Positions 40,063 through 54,279 are shown, counted from the stretch's first letter. The stretch is DNA of 64,000 bases from Pyropia yezoensis (GCA_009829735.1 CM020619.1:29476063-29540062), one strand, 5' to 3'. The notes: generated by a model from the sequence alone, not told the origin. Numbers and translations: made by a program.

Positions 40063-43000
40063 CTGGCTGACCGTAAAAATGAGTGCCTGTTCGCTGCGGG
40101 AGCATTTGATGGCCGTGCGTGAGCGTATGTGCTCATCTCGGGCGCTGTGCCCCTGTTTTGAAGAAAGTTGATGAGCAAGCCACGCATGACGTAGGATATT
40201 GGACCAAGTCTCGTAATCTCACTCCAAACACAATCCGTGCGAAGTACAGTTACGGTTCTCATCATACGCATGTTTCAGGTTCATCATGCCCAGCAACAAT
40301 GCCGCATGCCTCTTGGTGCTGTGGTCATTGGCCAAAATGGTCTGAGATACTGTCCGACACAGTGGCTGATCGTAAAGTAGTGTGACCTGTAACTGTAGTA
40401 GCACAACGTGTCCGTCTCTCAGCTCATCTGCTCATCTCTGGCGATATCGGCCCGTTGTAATCAACTCTGCTGTCCAAGACGCACATGACAGGAGATATTG
40501 GACCAAGGTAGCACTTTGACACTATGTGTGCGAAATACATTTTTGGTTGTCATCAAATGCAATTTTTGAATTTGTGCCAAGCTGGACTTCCCAAGCATCT
40601 CGGAGGTGGGGAGCGTCAACACATGCTGTCTACACAAGAGCAGAGCGTGTGCATGTGCCACAAACACAACCGGGCGAGGTCCACGGCTATTCCATGTCCG
40701 TGTGAGACATCGTCCGACATACTGTCCGAGACATTGGCTGACCGTAAAAATGAGTGCCTGTTCGCTGCGGGAGCATTTGATAGCCGTGCGTGAGCGTATG
40801 TGCTCATCTCGGGGGCTGTGCCCCTGTTTTGAAGAAAGTTGATGAGCAAGCCACGCATGACGTAGGATATTGGACCAAGTCTCGTAATCTCACTCCAAAC
40901 ACAATCCGTGCGAAGTACAGTTACGGTTCTCATCATACGCATGTTTCAGGTTCATCATGCCCAGCAACAATGCCGCATGCCTCTTGGTGCTGTGGTCATT
41001 GGCCAAAATGGTCTGAGATACTGTCCGACACAGTGGCTGATCGTAAAGTAGTGTGGCCTGTAACTGTAGTAGCACAACGTGTCCGTCTCTCAGCTCATCT
41101 GCTCATCTCTGGCGATATCGGCCCGTTTTAATCAACTCTGTTGTCCAAGACGCACATGACAGGAGATATTGGACCAAGGTAGCACTTTGACACTATGTGT
41201 GCGAAATACATTTTTGGTTGTCATCAAATGCAATTTTTGAATTTGTGCCAAGCTGGACTTCCCAAGCATCTCGGAGGTGGGGAGCGTCAACACATGCTGT
41301 CTACACAAGAGCAGAGCGTGTGCATGTGCCACAAACACAACCGGGCGAGGTCCACGGCTATTCCATGTCCGTGTGAGACATCGTCCGACATACTGTCCGA
41401 GACATTGGCTGACCATAAAAATGAGTGCCTGTTCGCTGCGGGAGCATTTGATGGCCGTGCGTGAGCGTATGTGCTCATCTCGGGCGCTGTGCCCCTGTTT
41501 TGAAGAAAGTTGATGAGCAAGCCACGCATGACGTAGGATATTGGACCAAGTCTCGTAATCTCACTCCAAACACAATCCGTGCGAAGTACAGTTACGGTTC
41601 TCATCATACGCATGTTTCAGGTTCATCATGCCCAGCAACAATGCCGCATGCCTCTTGGTGCTGTGGTCATTGGCCAAAATGGTTCGAGATACTGTCCGAC
41701 ACAGTGGCTGATCGTAAAGTAGTGTGACCTGTAACTGTAGTAGCACAACGTGTCCGTCTCTCAGCTCATCTGCTCATCTCTGGCGATATCGGCCCGTTGT
41801 AATCAACTCTGCTGTCCAAGACGCACATGACAGGAGATATTGGACCAAGGTAGCACTTTGACACTATGTGTGCGAAATACATTTTTGGTTGTCATCAAAT
41901 GCAATTTTTGAATTTGTGCCAAGCTGGACTTCCCAAGCATCTCGGAGGTGGGGAGCGTCAACACATGCTGTCTACACAAGAGCAGAGCGTGTGCATGTGC
42001 CACAAACACAACCGGGCGAGGTCCACGGCTATTCCATGTCCGTGTGAGACATCGTCCGACATACTGTCCGAGACATTGGCTGACCGTAAAAATGAGTGCC
42101 TGTTCGCTGCGGGAGCATTTGATGGCCGTGCGTGAGCGTATGTGCTCATCTCGGGCGCTGTGCCCCTGTTTTGAAGAAAGTTGATGAGCAAGCCACGCAT
42201 GACGTAGGATATTGGACCAAGTCTCGTAATCTCACTCCAAACACAATCCGTGCGAAGTACAGTTACGGTTCTCATCATACGCATGTTTCAGGTTCATCAT
42301 GCCCAGCAACAATGCCGCATGCCTCTTGGTGCTGTGGTCATTGGCCAAAATGGTCTGAGATACTGTCCGACACAGTGGCTGATCGTAAAGTAGTGTGGCC
42401 TGTAACTGTAGTAGGCACCAAACGTGTCCGTCTCTCCAGCTCATCTGCTCATCTCTGGCGCATATACGAGTTCAGGTCATATCCGCACAAGCCGCTGCCT
42501 TTTGTTTATTCAATTTAGATATGTCCAACTCTGATTAAAGATGTCAACATAGACAACTGGCTTAGTATGCATCCAAGGAATAACTGGTCCAAAATGACAG
42601 GAGATATTGGACCAAGGTAGCACTTTGACACTATGTGTGCGAAATACATTTTTGGTTGTCATCAAATGCAATTTTTGAATTTGTGCCAAGCTGGACTTCC
42701 CAAGCATCTCGGAGGTGGGGAGCGTCAACACATGCTGTCTACACAAGAGCAGAGCGTGTGCATGTGCCACAAACACAACCGGGCGAGGTCCACGGCTATT
42801 CCATGTCCGTGTGAGACATCGTCCGACATACTGTCCGAGACATTGGCTGACCGTAAAAATGAGTGCCTGTTCGCTGCGGGAGCATTTGATGGCCGTGCGT
42901 GAGCGTATGTGCTCATCTCGGGGGCTGTGCCCCTGTTTTGAAGAAAGTTGATGAGCAAGCCACGCATGACGTAGGATATTGGACCAAGTCTCGTAATCTC

Positions 43001-46000
43001 ACTCCGAACACAATCCGTGCGAAGTACAGTTACGGTTCTCATCATACGCATGTTTCAGGTTCATCATGCCCAGCAACAATGCCGCATGCCTCTTGGTGCT
43101 GTGGTCATTGGCCAAAATGGTCTGAGATACTGTCCGACACAGTGGCTGATCGTAAAGTAGTGTGACCTGTCACTGTAGTAGCACAACGTGTCCGTCTCTC
43201 AGCTCATCTGCTCATCTCTGGCGATATCGGCCCGTTGTAATCAACTCTGCTGTCCAAGACGCACATGACAGGAGATATTGGACCAAGGTAGCACTTTGAC
43301 ACTATGTGTGCGAAATACATTTTTGGTTGTCATCAAATGCAATTTTTGAATTTGTGCCAAGCTGGACTTCCCAAGCATCTCGGAGGTGGGGAGCGTCAAC
43401 ACATGCTGTCTACACAAGAGCAGAGCGTGTGCATGTGCCACAAACACAACCGGGCGAGGTCCACGGCTATTCCATGTCCGTGTGAGACATCGTCCGACAT
43501 ACTGTCCGAGACATTGGCTGACCGTAAAAATGAGTGCCTGTTCGCTGCGGGAGCACTTGATGGCCGTGCGTGAGCGTATGTGCTCATCTCGGGGGCTGTG
43601 CCCCTGTTTTGAAGAAAGTTGATGAGCAAGCCACGCATGACGTAGGATATTGGACCAAGTCTCGTAATCTCACTCCAAACACAATCCGTGCGAAGTACAG
43701 TTACGGTTCTCATCATACGCATGTTTCAGGTTCATCATGCTCAGCAACAATGCCGCATGCAGCTTGGTGCTGTGGTCATTGGCCAAAATGGTCTGAGATA
43801 CTGTCCGACACAGTGGCTGATCGTAAAGTAGTGTGACCTGTACTGTAGTAGCACAACGTGTCCGTCTCTCAGCTCATCTGCTCATCTCTGGCGATATCGG
43901 CCCGTTGTAATCAACTCTGCTGTCCAAGACGCACATGACAGGAGATATTGGACCAAGGTAGCACTTTGACACTATGTGTGCGAAATACATTTTTGGTTGT
44001 CATCAAATGCAATTTTTGAATTTGTGCCAAGCTGGACTTCCCAAGCATCTCGGAGGTGGGGAGCGTCAACACATGCTGTCTACACAAGAGCAGAGCGTGT
44101 GCATGTGCCACAAACACAACCGGGCGAGGTCCACGGCTATTCCATGTCCGTGTGAGACATCGTCCGACATACTGTCCGAGACATTGGCTGACCGTAAAAA
44201 TGAGTGCCTGTTCGCTGCGGGAGCATTTGATGGCCGTGCGTGAGCGTATGTGCTCATCTCGGGGCTGTGCCCCTGTTTTGAAGAAAGTTGATGAGCAAGC
44301 CACGCATGACGTAGGATATTGGACCAAGTCTCGTAATCTCACTCCAAACAATCCGTGCGAAGTACAGTTACGGTTCTCATCATACGCATGTTTCAGGTTC
44401 ATCATGCCCAGCAACAATGCCGCATGCCTCTTGGTGCTGTGGTCATTGGCCAAAATGGTCTGAGATACTGTCCGACACAGTGGCTGATCGTAAAGTAGTG
44501 TGACCTGTACTGTAGTAGCACAACGTGTCCGTCTCTCAGCTCATCTGCTCATCTCTGGCGATATCGGCCCGTTGTAATCAACTCTGCGTCCAAGACGCAC
44601 ATGACAGGAGATATTGGACCAAGGTAGCACTTTGACACTATGTGTGCGAAATACATTTTTGGTTGTCATCAAATGCAATTTTTGAATTTGTGCCAAGCTG
44701 GACTTCCCAAGCATCTCGGAGGTGGGGAGCGTCAACACATGCTGTCTACACAAGAGCAGAGCGTGTGCATGTGCCACAAACACAACCGGGCGAGGTCCAC
44801 GGCTATTCCATGTCCGTGTGAGACATCGTCCGACATACTGTCCGAGACATTGGCTGACCGTAAAAATGAGTGCCTGTTCGCTGCGGAGCATTTGATGGCC
44901 GTGCGTGAGCGTATGTGCTCATCTCGGGGCTGTGCCCCTGTTTTGAAGAAAGTTGATGAGCAAGCCACGCATGACGTAGGATATTGGACCAAGTCTCGTA
45001 ATCTCACTCCAAACACAATCCGTGCGAAGTACAGTTACGGTTCTCATCATACGCATGTTTCAGGTTCATCATGCCCAGCAACAATGCCGCATGCCTCTTG
45101 GTGCTGTGGTCATTGGCCAAAATGGTCTGAGATACTGTCCGACACAGTGGCTGATCGTAAAGTAGTGTGACCTGTAACTGTAGTAGCACAACGTGTCCGT
45201 CTCTCAGCTCATCTGCTCATCTCTGGCGATATCGGCCCGTTGTAATCAACTCTGCTGTCCAAGACGCACATGACAGGAGATATTGGACCAAGGTAGCACT
45301 TTGACACTATGTGTGCGAAATACATTTTTGGTTGTCATCAAATGCAATTTTTGAATTTGTGCCAAGCTGGACTTCCCAAGCATCTCGGAGGTGGGGAGCG
45401 TCAACACATGCTGTCTACACAAGAGCAGAGCGTGTGCATGTGCCACAAACACAACCGGGCGAGGTCCACGGCTATTCCATGTCCGTGTGAGACATCGTCC
45501 GACATACTGTCCGAGACATTGGCTGACCATAAAAATGAGTGCCTGTTCGCTGCGGGAGCATTTGATGGCCGTGCGTGAGCGTATGTGCTCATCTCGGGGG
45601 CTGTGCCCCTGTTTTGAAGAAAGTTGATGAGCAAGCCACGCATGACGTAGGATATTGGACCAAGTCTCGTAATCTCACTCCAAACACAATCCGTGCGAAG
45701 TACAGTTACGGTTCTCATCATACGCATGTTTCAGGTTCATCATGCCCAGCAACAATGCCGCATGCCTCTTGGTGCTGTGGTCATTGGCCAAAATGGTCTG
45801 AGATACTGTCCGACACAGTGGCTGATCGTAAAGTAGTGTGACCTGTACTGTAGTAGCACAACGTGTCCGTCTCTCAGCTCATCTGCTCATCTCTGGCGAT
45901 ATCGGCCCGTTGTAATCAACTCTGCTGTCCAAGACGCACATGACAGGAGATATTGGACCAAGGTAGCACTTTGACACTATGTGTGCGAAATACATTTTGG

Positions 46001-49000
46001 TTGTCATCAATGAATTTTGAATTTGTGCCAAGCTGGACTTCCCAAGCATCTCGGAGTGGGGAGCGTCAACACATGCTGTCTACACAAGAGCAGAGCGTGT
46101 GCATGTGCCACAAACACAACCGGGCGAGGTCCACGGCTATTCCATGTCCGTGTGAGACATCGTCCGACATACTGTCCGAGACATTGGCTGACCATAAAAA
46201 TGAGTGCTGTTCGCTGCGGGAGCATTTGATGGCCGTGCGTGAGCGTATGTGCTCATCTCGGGGGCTGTGCCCCTGTTTTGAAGAAAGTTGATGAGCAAGC
46301 CACGCATGACGTAGGATATTGGACCAAGTCTCGTAATCTCACTCCAAACACAATCCGTGCGAAGTACAGTTACGGTTCTCATCATACGCATGTTTCAGGT
46401 TCATCATGCCCAGCAACAATGCCGCATGCCTCTTGGTGCTGTGGTCATTGGCCAAAATGGTCTGAGATACTGTCCGACACAGTGGCTGATCGTAAAGTAG
46501 TGTGACCTGTACTGTAGTAGCACAACGTGTCCGTCTCTCAGCTCATCTGCTCATCTCTGGCGATATCGGCCCGTTGTAATCAACTCTGCCGTCCAAGACG
46601 CACATGACAGGAGATATTGGACCAAGGTAGCACTTTGACACTATGTGTGCGAAATACATTTTGGTTGTCATCAAATGTAATTTTTGAATTTGTGCCAAGC
46701 TGGACTTCCCAAGCATCTCGGAGGTGGGGAGCGTCAACACATGCTGTCTACACAAGAGCAGAGCGTGTGCATGTGCCACAAACACAACCGGGCGAGGTCC
46801 ACGGCTATTCCATGTCCGTGTGAGACATCGTCCGACATACTGTCCGAGACATTGGCTGACCATAAAAATGAGTGCCTGTTCGCTGCGGGAGCATTTGATG
46901 GCCGTGCGTGAGCGTATGTGCTCATCTCGGGGGCTGTGCCCCTGTTTTGAAGAAAGTTGATGAGCAAGCCACGCATGACGTAGGATATTGGACCAAGTCT
47001 CGTAATCTCACTCCGAACACAATCCGTGCGAAGTACAGTTACGGTTCTCATCATACGCATGTTTCAGGTTCATCATGCCCAGCAACAATGCCGCATGCCT
47101 CTTGGTGCTGTGGTCATTGGCCAAAATGGTCTGAGATACTGTCCGACACAGTGGCTGATCGTAAAGTAGTGTGACCTGTAACTGTAGTAGCACAACGTGT
47201 CCGTCTCTCAGCTCATCTGCTCATCTCTGGCGATATCGGCCCGTTGTAATCAACTCTGCCGTCCAAGACGCACATGACAGGAGATATTGGACCAAGGTAG
47301 CACTTTGACACTATGTGTGCGAAATACATTTTTGGTTGTCATCAAATGTAATTTTTGAATTTGTGCCAAGCTGGACTTCCCAAGCATCTCGGAGGTGGGG
47401 AGCGTCAACACATGCTGTCTACACAAGAGCAGAGCGTGTGCATGTGCCACAAACACAACCGGGCGAGGTCCACGGCTATTCCATGTCCGTGTGAGACATC
47501 GTCCGACATACTGTCCGAGACATTGGCTGACCATAAAAATGAGTGCCTGTTCGCTGCGGGAGCATTTGATGGCCGTGCGTGAGCGTATGTGCTCATCTCG
47601 GGGGCTGTGCCCCTGTTTTGAAGAAAGTTGATGAGCAAGCCACGCATGACGTAGGATATTGGACCAAGTCTCGTAATCTCACTCCAAACACAATCCGTGC
47701 GAAGTACAGTTACGGTTCTCATCATACGCATGTTTCAGGTTCATCATGCCCAGCAACAATGCCGCATGCCTCTTGGTGCTGTGGTCATTGGCCAAAATGG
47801 TCTGAGATACTGTCCGACACAGTGGCTGATCGTAAAGTAGTGTGACCTGTCACTGTAGTAGCACAACGTGTCCGTCTCTCAGCTCATCTGCTCATCTCTG
47901 GCGATATCGGCCCGTTGTAATCAACTCTGCCGTCCAAGACGCACATGACAGGAGATATTGGACCAAGGTAGCACTTTGACACTATGTGTGCGAAATACAT
48001 TTTTGGTTGTCATCAAATGTAATTTTTGAATTTGTGCCAAGCTGGACTTCCCAAGCATCTCGGAGGTGGGGAGCGTCAACACATGCTGTCTACACAAGAG
48101 CAGAGCGTGTGCATGTGCCACAAACACAACCGGGCGAGGTCCACGGCTATTCCATGTCCGTGTGAGACATCGTCCGACATACTGTCCGAGACATTGGCTG
48201 ACCATAAAAATGAGTGCCTGTTCGCTGCGGGAGCATTTGATGGCCGTGCGTGAGCGTATGTGCTCATCTCGGGGGCTGTGCCCCTGTTTTGAAGAAAGTT
48301 GATGAGCAAGCCACGCATGACGTAGGATATTGGACCAAGTCTCGTAATCTCACTCCGAACACAATCCGTGCGAAGTACAGTTACGGTTCTCATCATACGC
48401 ATGTTTCAGGTTTGTCATGCCCAGCAACAATGCCGCATGCCTCTTGGTGCTGTGGTCATTGGCCAAAATGGTCTGAGATACTGTCCGACACAGTGGCTGA
48501 TCGTAAAGTAGTGTGACCTGTCACTGTAGTAGCACAACGTGTCCGTCTCTCAGCTCATCTGCTCATCTCTGGCGATATCGGCCCGTTGTAATCAACTCTG
48601 CCGTCCAAGACGCACATGACAGGAGATATTGGACCAAGGTAGCACTTTGACACTATGTGTGCGAAATACATTTTTGGTTGTCATCAAATGCAATTTTTGA
48701 ATTTGTGCCAAGCTGGACTTCCCAAGCATCTCGGAGGTGGGGAGCGTCAACACATGCTGTCTACACAAGAGCAGAGCGTGTGCATGTGCCACAAACACAA
48801 CCGGGCGAGGTCCACGGCTATTCCATGTCCGTGTGAGACATCGTCCGACATACTGTCCGAGACATTGGCTGACCATAAAAATGAGTGCCTGTTCGCTGCG
48901 GGAGCATTTGATGGCCGTGCGTGAGCGTATGTGCTCATCTCGGGGGCTGTGCCCCTGTTTTGAAGAAAGTTGATGAGCAAGCCACGCATGACGTAGGATA

Positions 49001-49836
49001 TTGGACCAAGTCTCGTAATCTCACTCCAAACACAATCCGTGCGAAGTACAGTTACGGTTCTCATCATACGCATGTTTCAGGTTCATCATGCCCAGCAACA
49101 ATGCCGCATGCCTCTTGGTGCTGTGGTCATTGGCCAAAATGGTCTGAGATACTGTCCGACACAGTGGCTGATCGTAAAGTAGTGTGACCTGTCACTGTAG
49201 TAGCACAACGTGTCCGTCTCTCAGCTCATCTGCTCATCTCTGGCGATATCGGCCCGTTGTAATCAACTCTGCCGTCCAAGACGCACATGACAGGAGATAT
49301 TGGACCAAGGTAGCACTTTGACACTATGTGTGCGAAATACATTTTTGGTTGTCATCAAATGTAATTTTTGAATTTGTGCCAAGCTGGACTTCCCAAGCAT
49401 CTCGGAGGTGGGGAGCGTCAACACATGCTGTCTACACAAGAGCAGAGCGTGTGCATGTGCCACAAACACAACCGGGCGAGGTCCACGGCTATTCCATGTC
49501 CGTGTGAGACATCGTCCGACATACTGTCCGAGACATTGGCTGACCATAAAAATGAGTGTCTGTTCGCTGCGGGAGCATTTGATGGCCGTGCGTGAGCGTA
49601 TGTGCTCATCTCGGGGGCTGTGCCCCTGTTTTGAAGAAAGTTGATGAGCAAGCCACGCATGACGTAGGATATTGGACCAAGTCTCGTAATCTCACTCCAA
49701 ACACAATCCGTGCGAAGTACAGTTACGGTTCTCATCATACGCATGTTTCAGGTTCATCATGCCCAGCAACAATGCCGCATGCCTCTTGGTGCTGTGGTCA
49801 TTGGCCAAAATGGTCTGAGATACTGTCCGACACAGT
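40063..49836 (+). repeat. Left block: A monomers only
   Basis: Fourteen anchors lie from 40524 to 49326, with spacings of 671 except at 42633 (767, owing to an insertion) and between 43304 and 47313 (664-671, owing to scattered one- and two-base losses). Single-base variants such as CCGTAAAAATGAG versus CCATAAAAATGAG and GGGCGCTGTG versus GGGGGCTGTG mark subfamilies of monomers. Confidence 0.92.
42463..42592. repeat. Unique insertion/replacement inside one satellite monomer
   Basis: In the monomer before the anchor at 42633, the normal GATATCGGCCCGTTGTAATC segment is replaced by about 130 bp of unrelated, AT-richer sequence (CATATACGAGTTCAGGTCAT to ACTGGTCC). The adjoining bases have small insertions (TAGGCACCAAACG for TAGCACAACG). 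It is found in no other monomer. Confidence 0.8.
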
Positions 49837-50355
49837 TGTCAAGCGTACCACTTTTGGTTAAGCGTACGAGTATTGAGTGGATTTAAAGATAAGCGAACGT
49901 TTGCCAGCATGACGTCGACTGCGAGCAACCAACCTTGTAAAACTCGCCTGAAAGAGCGTACTTTTCTCACGTATTTCTACCGGATGATATCTGGCAAGCG
50001 TACTGTCATAGCGTGCAGCAAAATAGCGTACCCCGAGCGTACTTGGTGGCATAATGGTCAGAAGGAAGTCTTACAAGAACTTCTTCAGTACTGTGAACTC
50101 CCCAATTGATCTCAATGCAGCTGATATTTGTAAACGAAACGATGGTAATTACGCAACAGCCGCTATGATTTGCCCGACAGCGTACCTGGCCAAAGTACGT
50201 TCGAGGATGATACTTTAGCGTACATTTGGGCGGCTGAAGTGCGCGTATGCGCACCAGGCAAATTCAGATTTTTTCAGAACGTACGCGTAGTACGCTAAAC
50301 TAATACGCGCGTCATACGCTTGTTTTGAGCATGCTTCGCGACCCCTGGTTCTCAA
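49837..50355 (+). repeat. Segment B, copy 1 (519 bp)
   Basis: The first B segment in the array. It starts TGTCAAGCGTACC and ends GGTTCTCAA. It holds eight AGCGTAC and one GTACGCT. It differs from the others by GTTTGCCAGC near its start and by AACCTTGTAA. It is flanked on both sides by a 101-bp piece of A (49736-49836 and 50356-50456). Confidence 0.93.
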
Positions 50356-51798
50356 CATACGCATGTTTCAGGTTTGTCATGCCCAGCAACAATGCCGCAT
50401 GCCTCTTGGTGCTGTGGTCATTGGCCAAAATGGTCTGAGATACTGTCCGACACAGTGGCTGATCGTAAAGAAGTGTGGCCTGTAACTGTAGTAGCACAAC
50501 GTGTCCGTCTCTCAGCTCATCTGCTCATCTCTGGCGATATCGGCCCGTTTTAATCAACTCTGTTGTCCAAGACGCAAATGACAGGAGATATTGGACCAAG
50601 GTAGCACTTTGACACTATGTGTGCGAAATACATTTTTGGTTGTCATCAAATGCAATTTTTGAATTTGTGCCAAGCTGGACTTCCCAAGCATCTCGGAGGT
50701 GGGGAGCGTCAACACATGCTGTCTACACAAGAGCAGAGCGTGTGCATGTGCCACAAACACAACCGGGCGAGGTCCACGGCTATTCCATGTCCGTGTGAGA
50801 CATCGTCCGACATACTGTCCGAGACATTGGCTGACCATAAAAATGAGTGCCTGTTCGCTGCGGGAGCATTTGATGGCCGTGCGTGAGCGTATGTGCTCAT
50901 CTCGGGGGCTGTGCCCCTGTTTTGAAGAAAGTTGATGAGCAAGCCACGCATGACGTAGGATATTGGACCAAGTCTCGTAATCTCACTCCAAACACAATCC
51001 GTGCGAAGTACAGTTACGGTTCTCATCATACGCATGTTTCAGGTTCATCATGCCCAGCAACAATGCCGCATGCCTCTTGGTGCTGTGGTCATTGGCCAAA
51101 ATGGTCTGAGATACTGTCCGACACAGTGGCTGATCGTAAAGTAGTGTGACCTGTCACTGTAGTAGCACAACGTGTCCGTCTCTCAGCTCATCTGCTCATC
51201 TCTGGCGATATCGGCCCGTTGTAATCAACTCTGCCGTCCAAGACGCACATGACAGGAGATATTGGACCAAGGTAGCACTTTGACACTATGTGTGCGAAAT
51301 ACATTTTTGGTTGTCATCAAATGTAATTTTTGAATTTGTGCCAAGCTGGACTTCCCAAGCATCTCGGAGGTGGGGAGCGTCAACACATGCTGTCTACACA
51401 AGAGCAGAGCGTGTGCATGTGCCACAAACACAACCGGGCGAGGTCCACGGCTATTCCATGTCCGTGTGAGACATCGTCCGACATACTGTCCGAGACATTG
51501 GCTGACCATAAAAATGAGTGCCTGTTCGCTGCGGGAGCATTTGATAGCCGTGCGTGAGCGTATGTGCTCATCTCGGGGGCTGTGCCCCTGTTTTGAAGAA
51601 AGTTGATGAGCAAGCCACGCATGACGTAGGATATTGGACCAAGTCTCGTAATCTCACTCCAAACACAATCCGTGCGAAGTACAGTTACGGTTCTCATCAT
51701 ACGCATGTTTCAGGTTCATCATGCCCAGCAACAATGCCGCATGCCTCTTGGTGCTGTGGTCATTGGCCAAAATGGTCTGAGATACTGTCCGACACAGT

Positions 51799-52317
51799 TG
51801 TCAAGCGTACCACTTTTGGTTAAGCGTACGAGTATTGAGTGGATTTAAAGATAAGCGAACGTTTACCAGCATGACGTCGACTGCGAGCAACCAACTTTCT
51901 AAAACTCGCCTGAAAGAGCGTACTTTTCTCACGTATTTCTACCGGATGATATCTGGCAAGCGTACTGTCATAACGTGCAGCAAAATAGCGTACCCCGAGC
52001 GTACTTGGTGGCATAATGGTCAGAAGGAAGTCTTACAAGAACTTCTTCAGTACTGTGAACTCCCCAATTGATCTCAATGCAGCTTATATTTGTAAACGAA
52101 ACGATGGTAATTACGCAACAGCCGCTATGATTTGCCCGACAGCGTACCTGGCCAAAGTACGTTCGAGGATGATACTTTAGCGTACATTTGGGCGGCTGAA
52201 GTGCGCGTATGCGCACCAGGCAAATTCAGATTTTTTCAGAACGTACGCGTAGTACGCTAAACTAATACGCGCGTCATACGCTTGTTTTGAGCATGCTTCG
52301 CGACCCCTGGTTCTCAA
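51799..52317 (+). repeat. Segment B, copy 2
   Basis: This copy has the CTTTCTAA and ATAACGTG variant bases. It is separated from copy 1 by two A monomers (1962-bp spacing). Confidence 0.92.
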
Positions 52318-53760
52318 CATACGCATGTTTCAGGTTTGTCATGCCCAGCAACAATGCCGCATGCCTCTTGGTGCTGTGGTCATTGGCCAAAATGGTCTGA
52401 GATACTGTCCGACACAGTGGCTGATCGTAAAGAAGTGTGGCCTGTAACTGTAGTAGCACAACGTGTCCGTCTCTCAGCTCATCTGCTCATCTCTGGCGAT
52501 ATCGGCCCGTTTTAATCAACTCTGTTGTCCAAGACGCAAATGACAGGAGATATTGGACCAAGGTAGCACTTTGACACTATGTGTGCGAAATACATTTTTG
52601 GTTGTCATCAAATGCAATTTTTGAATTTGTGCCAAGCTGGACTTCCCAAGCATCTCGGAGGTGGGGAGCGTCAACACATGCTGTCTACACAAGAGCAGAG
52701 CGTGTGCATGTGCCACAAACACAACCGGGCGAGGTCCACGGCTATTCCATGTCCGTGTGAGACATCGTCCGACATACTGTCCGAGACATTGGCTGACCAT
52801 AAAAATGAGTGCCTGTTCGCTGCGGGAGCATTTGATGGCCGTGCGTGAGCGTATGTGCTCATCTCGGGGGCTGTGCCCCTGTTTTGAAGAAAGTTGATGA
52901 GCAAGCCACGCATGACGTAGGATATTGGACCAAGTCTCGTAATCTCACTCCAAACACAATCCGTGCGAAGTACAGTTACGGTTCTCATCATACGCATGTT
53001 TCAGGTTCATCATGCCCAGCAACAATGCCGCATGCCTCTTGGTGCTGTGGTCATTGGCCAAAATGGTCTGAGATACTGTCCGACACAGTGGCTGATCGTA
53101 AAGTAGTGTGACCTGTCACTGTAGTAGCACAACGTGTCCGTCTCTCAGCTCATCTGCTCATCTCTGGCGATATCGGCCCGTTGTAATCAACTCTGCCGTC
53201 CAAGACGCACATGACAGGAGATATTGGACCAAGGTAGCACTTTGACACTATGTGTGCGAAATACATTTTTGGTTGTCATCAAATGTAATTTTTGAATTTG
53301 TGCCAAGCTGGACTTCCCAAGCATCTCGGAGGTGGGGAGCGTCAACACATGCTGTCTACACAAGAGCAGAGCGTGTGCATGTGCCACAAACACAACCGGG
53401 CGAGGTCCACGGCTATTCCATGTCCGTGTGAGACATCGTCCGACATACTGTCCGAGACATTGGCTGACCATAAAAATGAGTGCCTGTTCGCTGCGGGAGC
53501 ATTTGATAGCCGTGCGTGAGCGTATGTGCTCATCTCGGGGGCTGTGCCCCTGTTTTGAAGAAAGTTGATGAGCAAGCCACGCATGACGTAGGATATTGGA
53601 CCAAGTCTCGTAATCTCACTCCAAACACAATCCGTGCGAAGTACAGTTACGGTTCTCATCATACGCATGTTTCAGGTTCATCATGCCCAGCAACAATGCC
53701 GCATGCCTCTTGGTGCTGTGGTCATTGGCCAAAATGGTCTGAGATACTGTCCGACACAGT

Positions 53761-54279
53761 TGTCAAGCGTACCACTTTTGGTTAAGCGTACGAGTATTGA
53801 GTGGATTTAAAGATAAGCGAACGTTTACCAGCATGACGTCGACTGCGAGCAACCAACTTTCTAAAACTCGCCTGAAAGAGCGTACTTTTCTCACGTATTT
53901 CTACCGGATGATATCTGGCAAGCGTACTGTCATAACGTGCAGCAAAATAGCGTACCCCGAGCGTACTTGGTGGCATAATGGTCAGAAGGAAGTCTTACAA
54001 GAACTTCTTCAGTACTGTGAACTCCCCAATTGATCTCAATGCAGCTTATATTTGTAAACGAAACGATGGTAATTACGCAACAGCCGCTATGATTTGCCCG
54101 ACAGCGTACCTGGCCAAAGTACGTTCGAGGATGATACTTTAGCGTACATTTGGGCGGCTGAAGTGCGCGTATGCGCACCAGGCAAATTCAGATTTTTTCA
54201 GAACGTACGCGTAGTACGCTAAACTAATACGCGCGTCATACGCTTGTTTTGAGCATGCTTCGCGACCCCTGGTTCTCAA
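53761..54279 (+). repeat. Segment B, copy 3
   Basis: Same variant as copy 2 (CTTTCTAA, ATAACGTG), 1962 bp further on. The A copy after it carries CACGTTTCAGG instead of CATGTTTCAGG. Confidence 0.92.
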
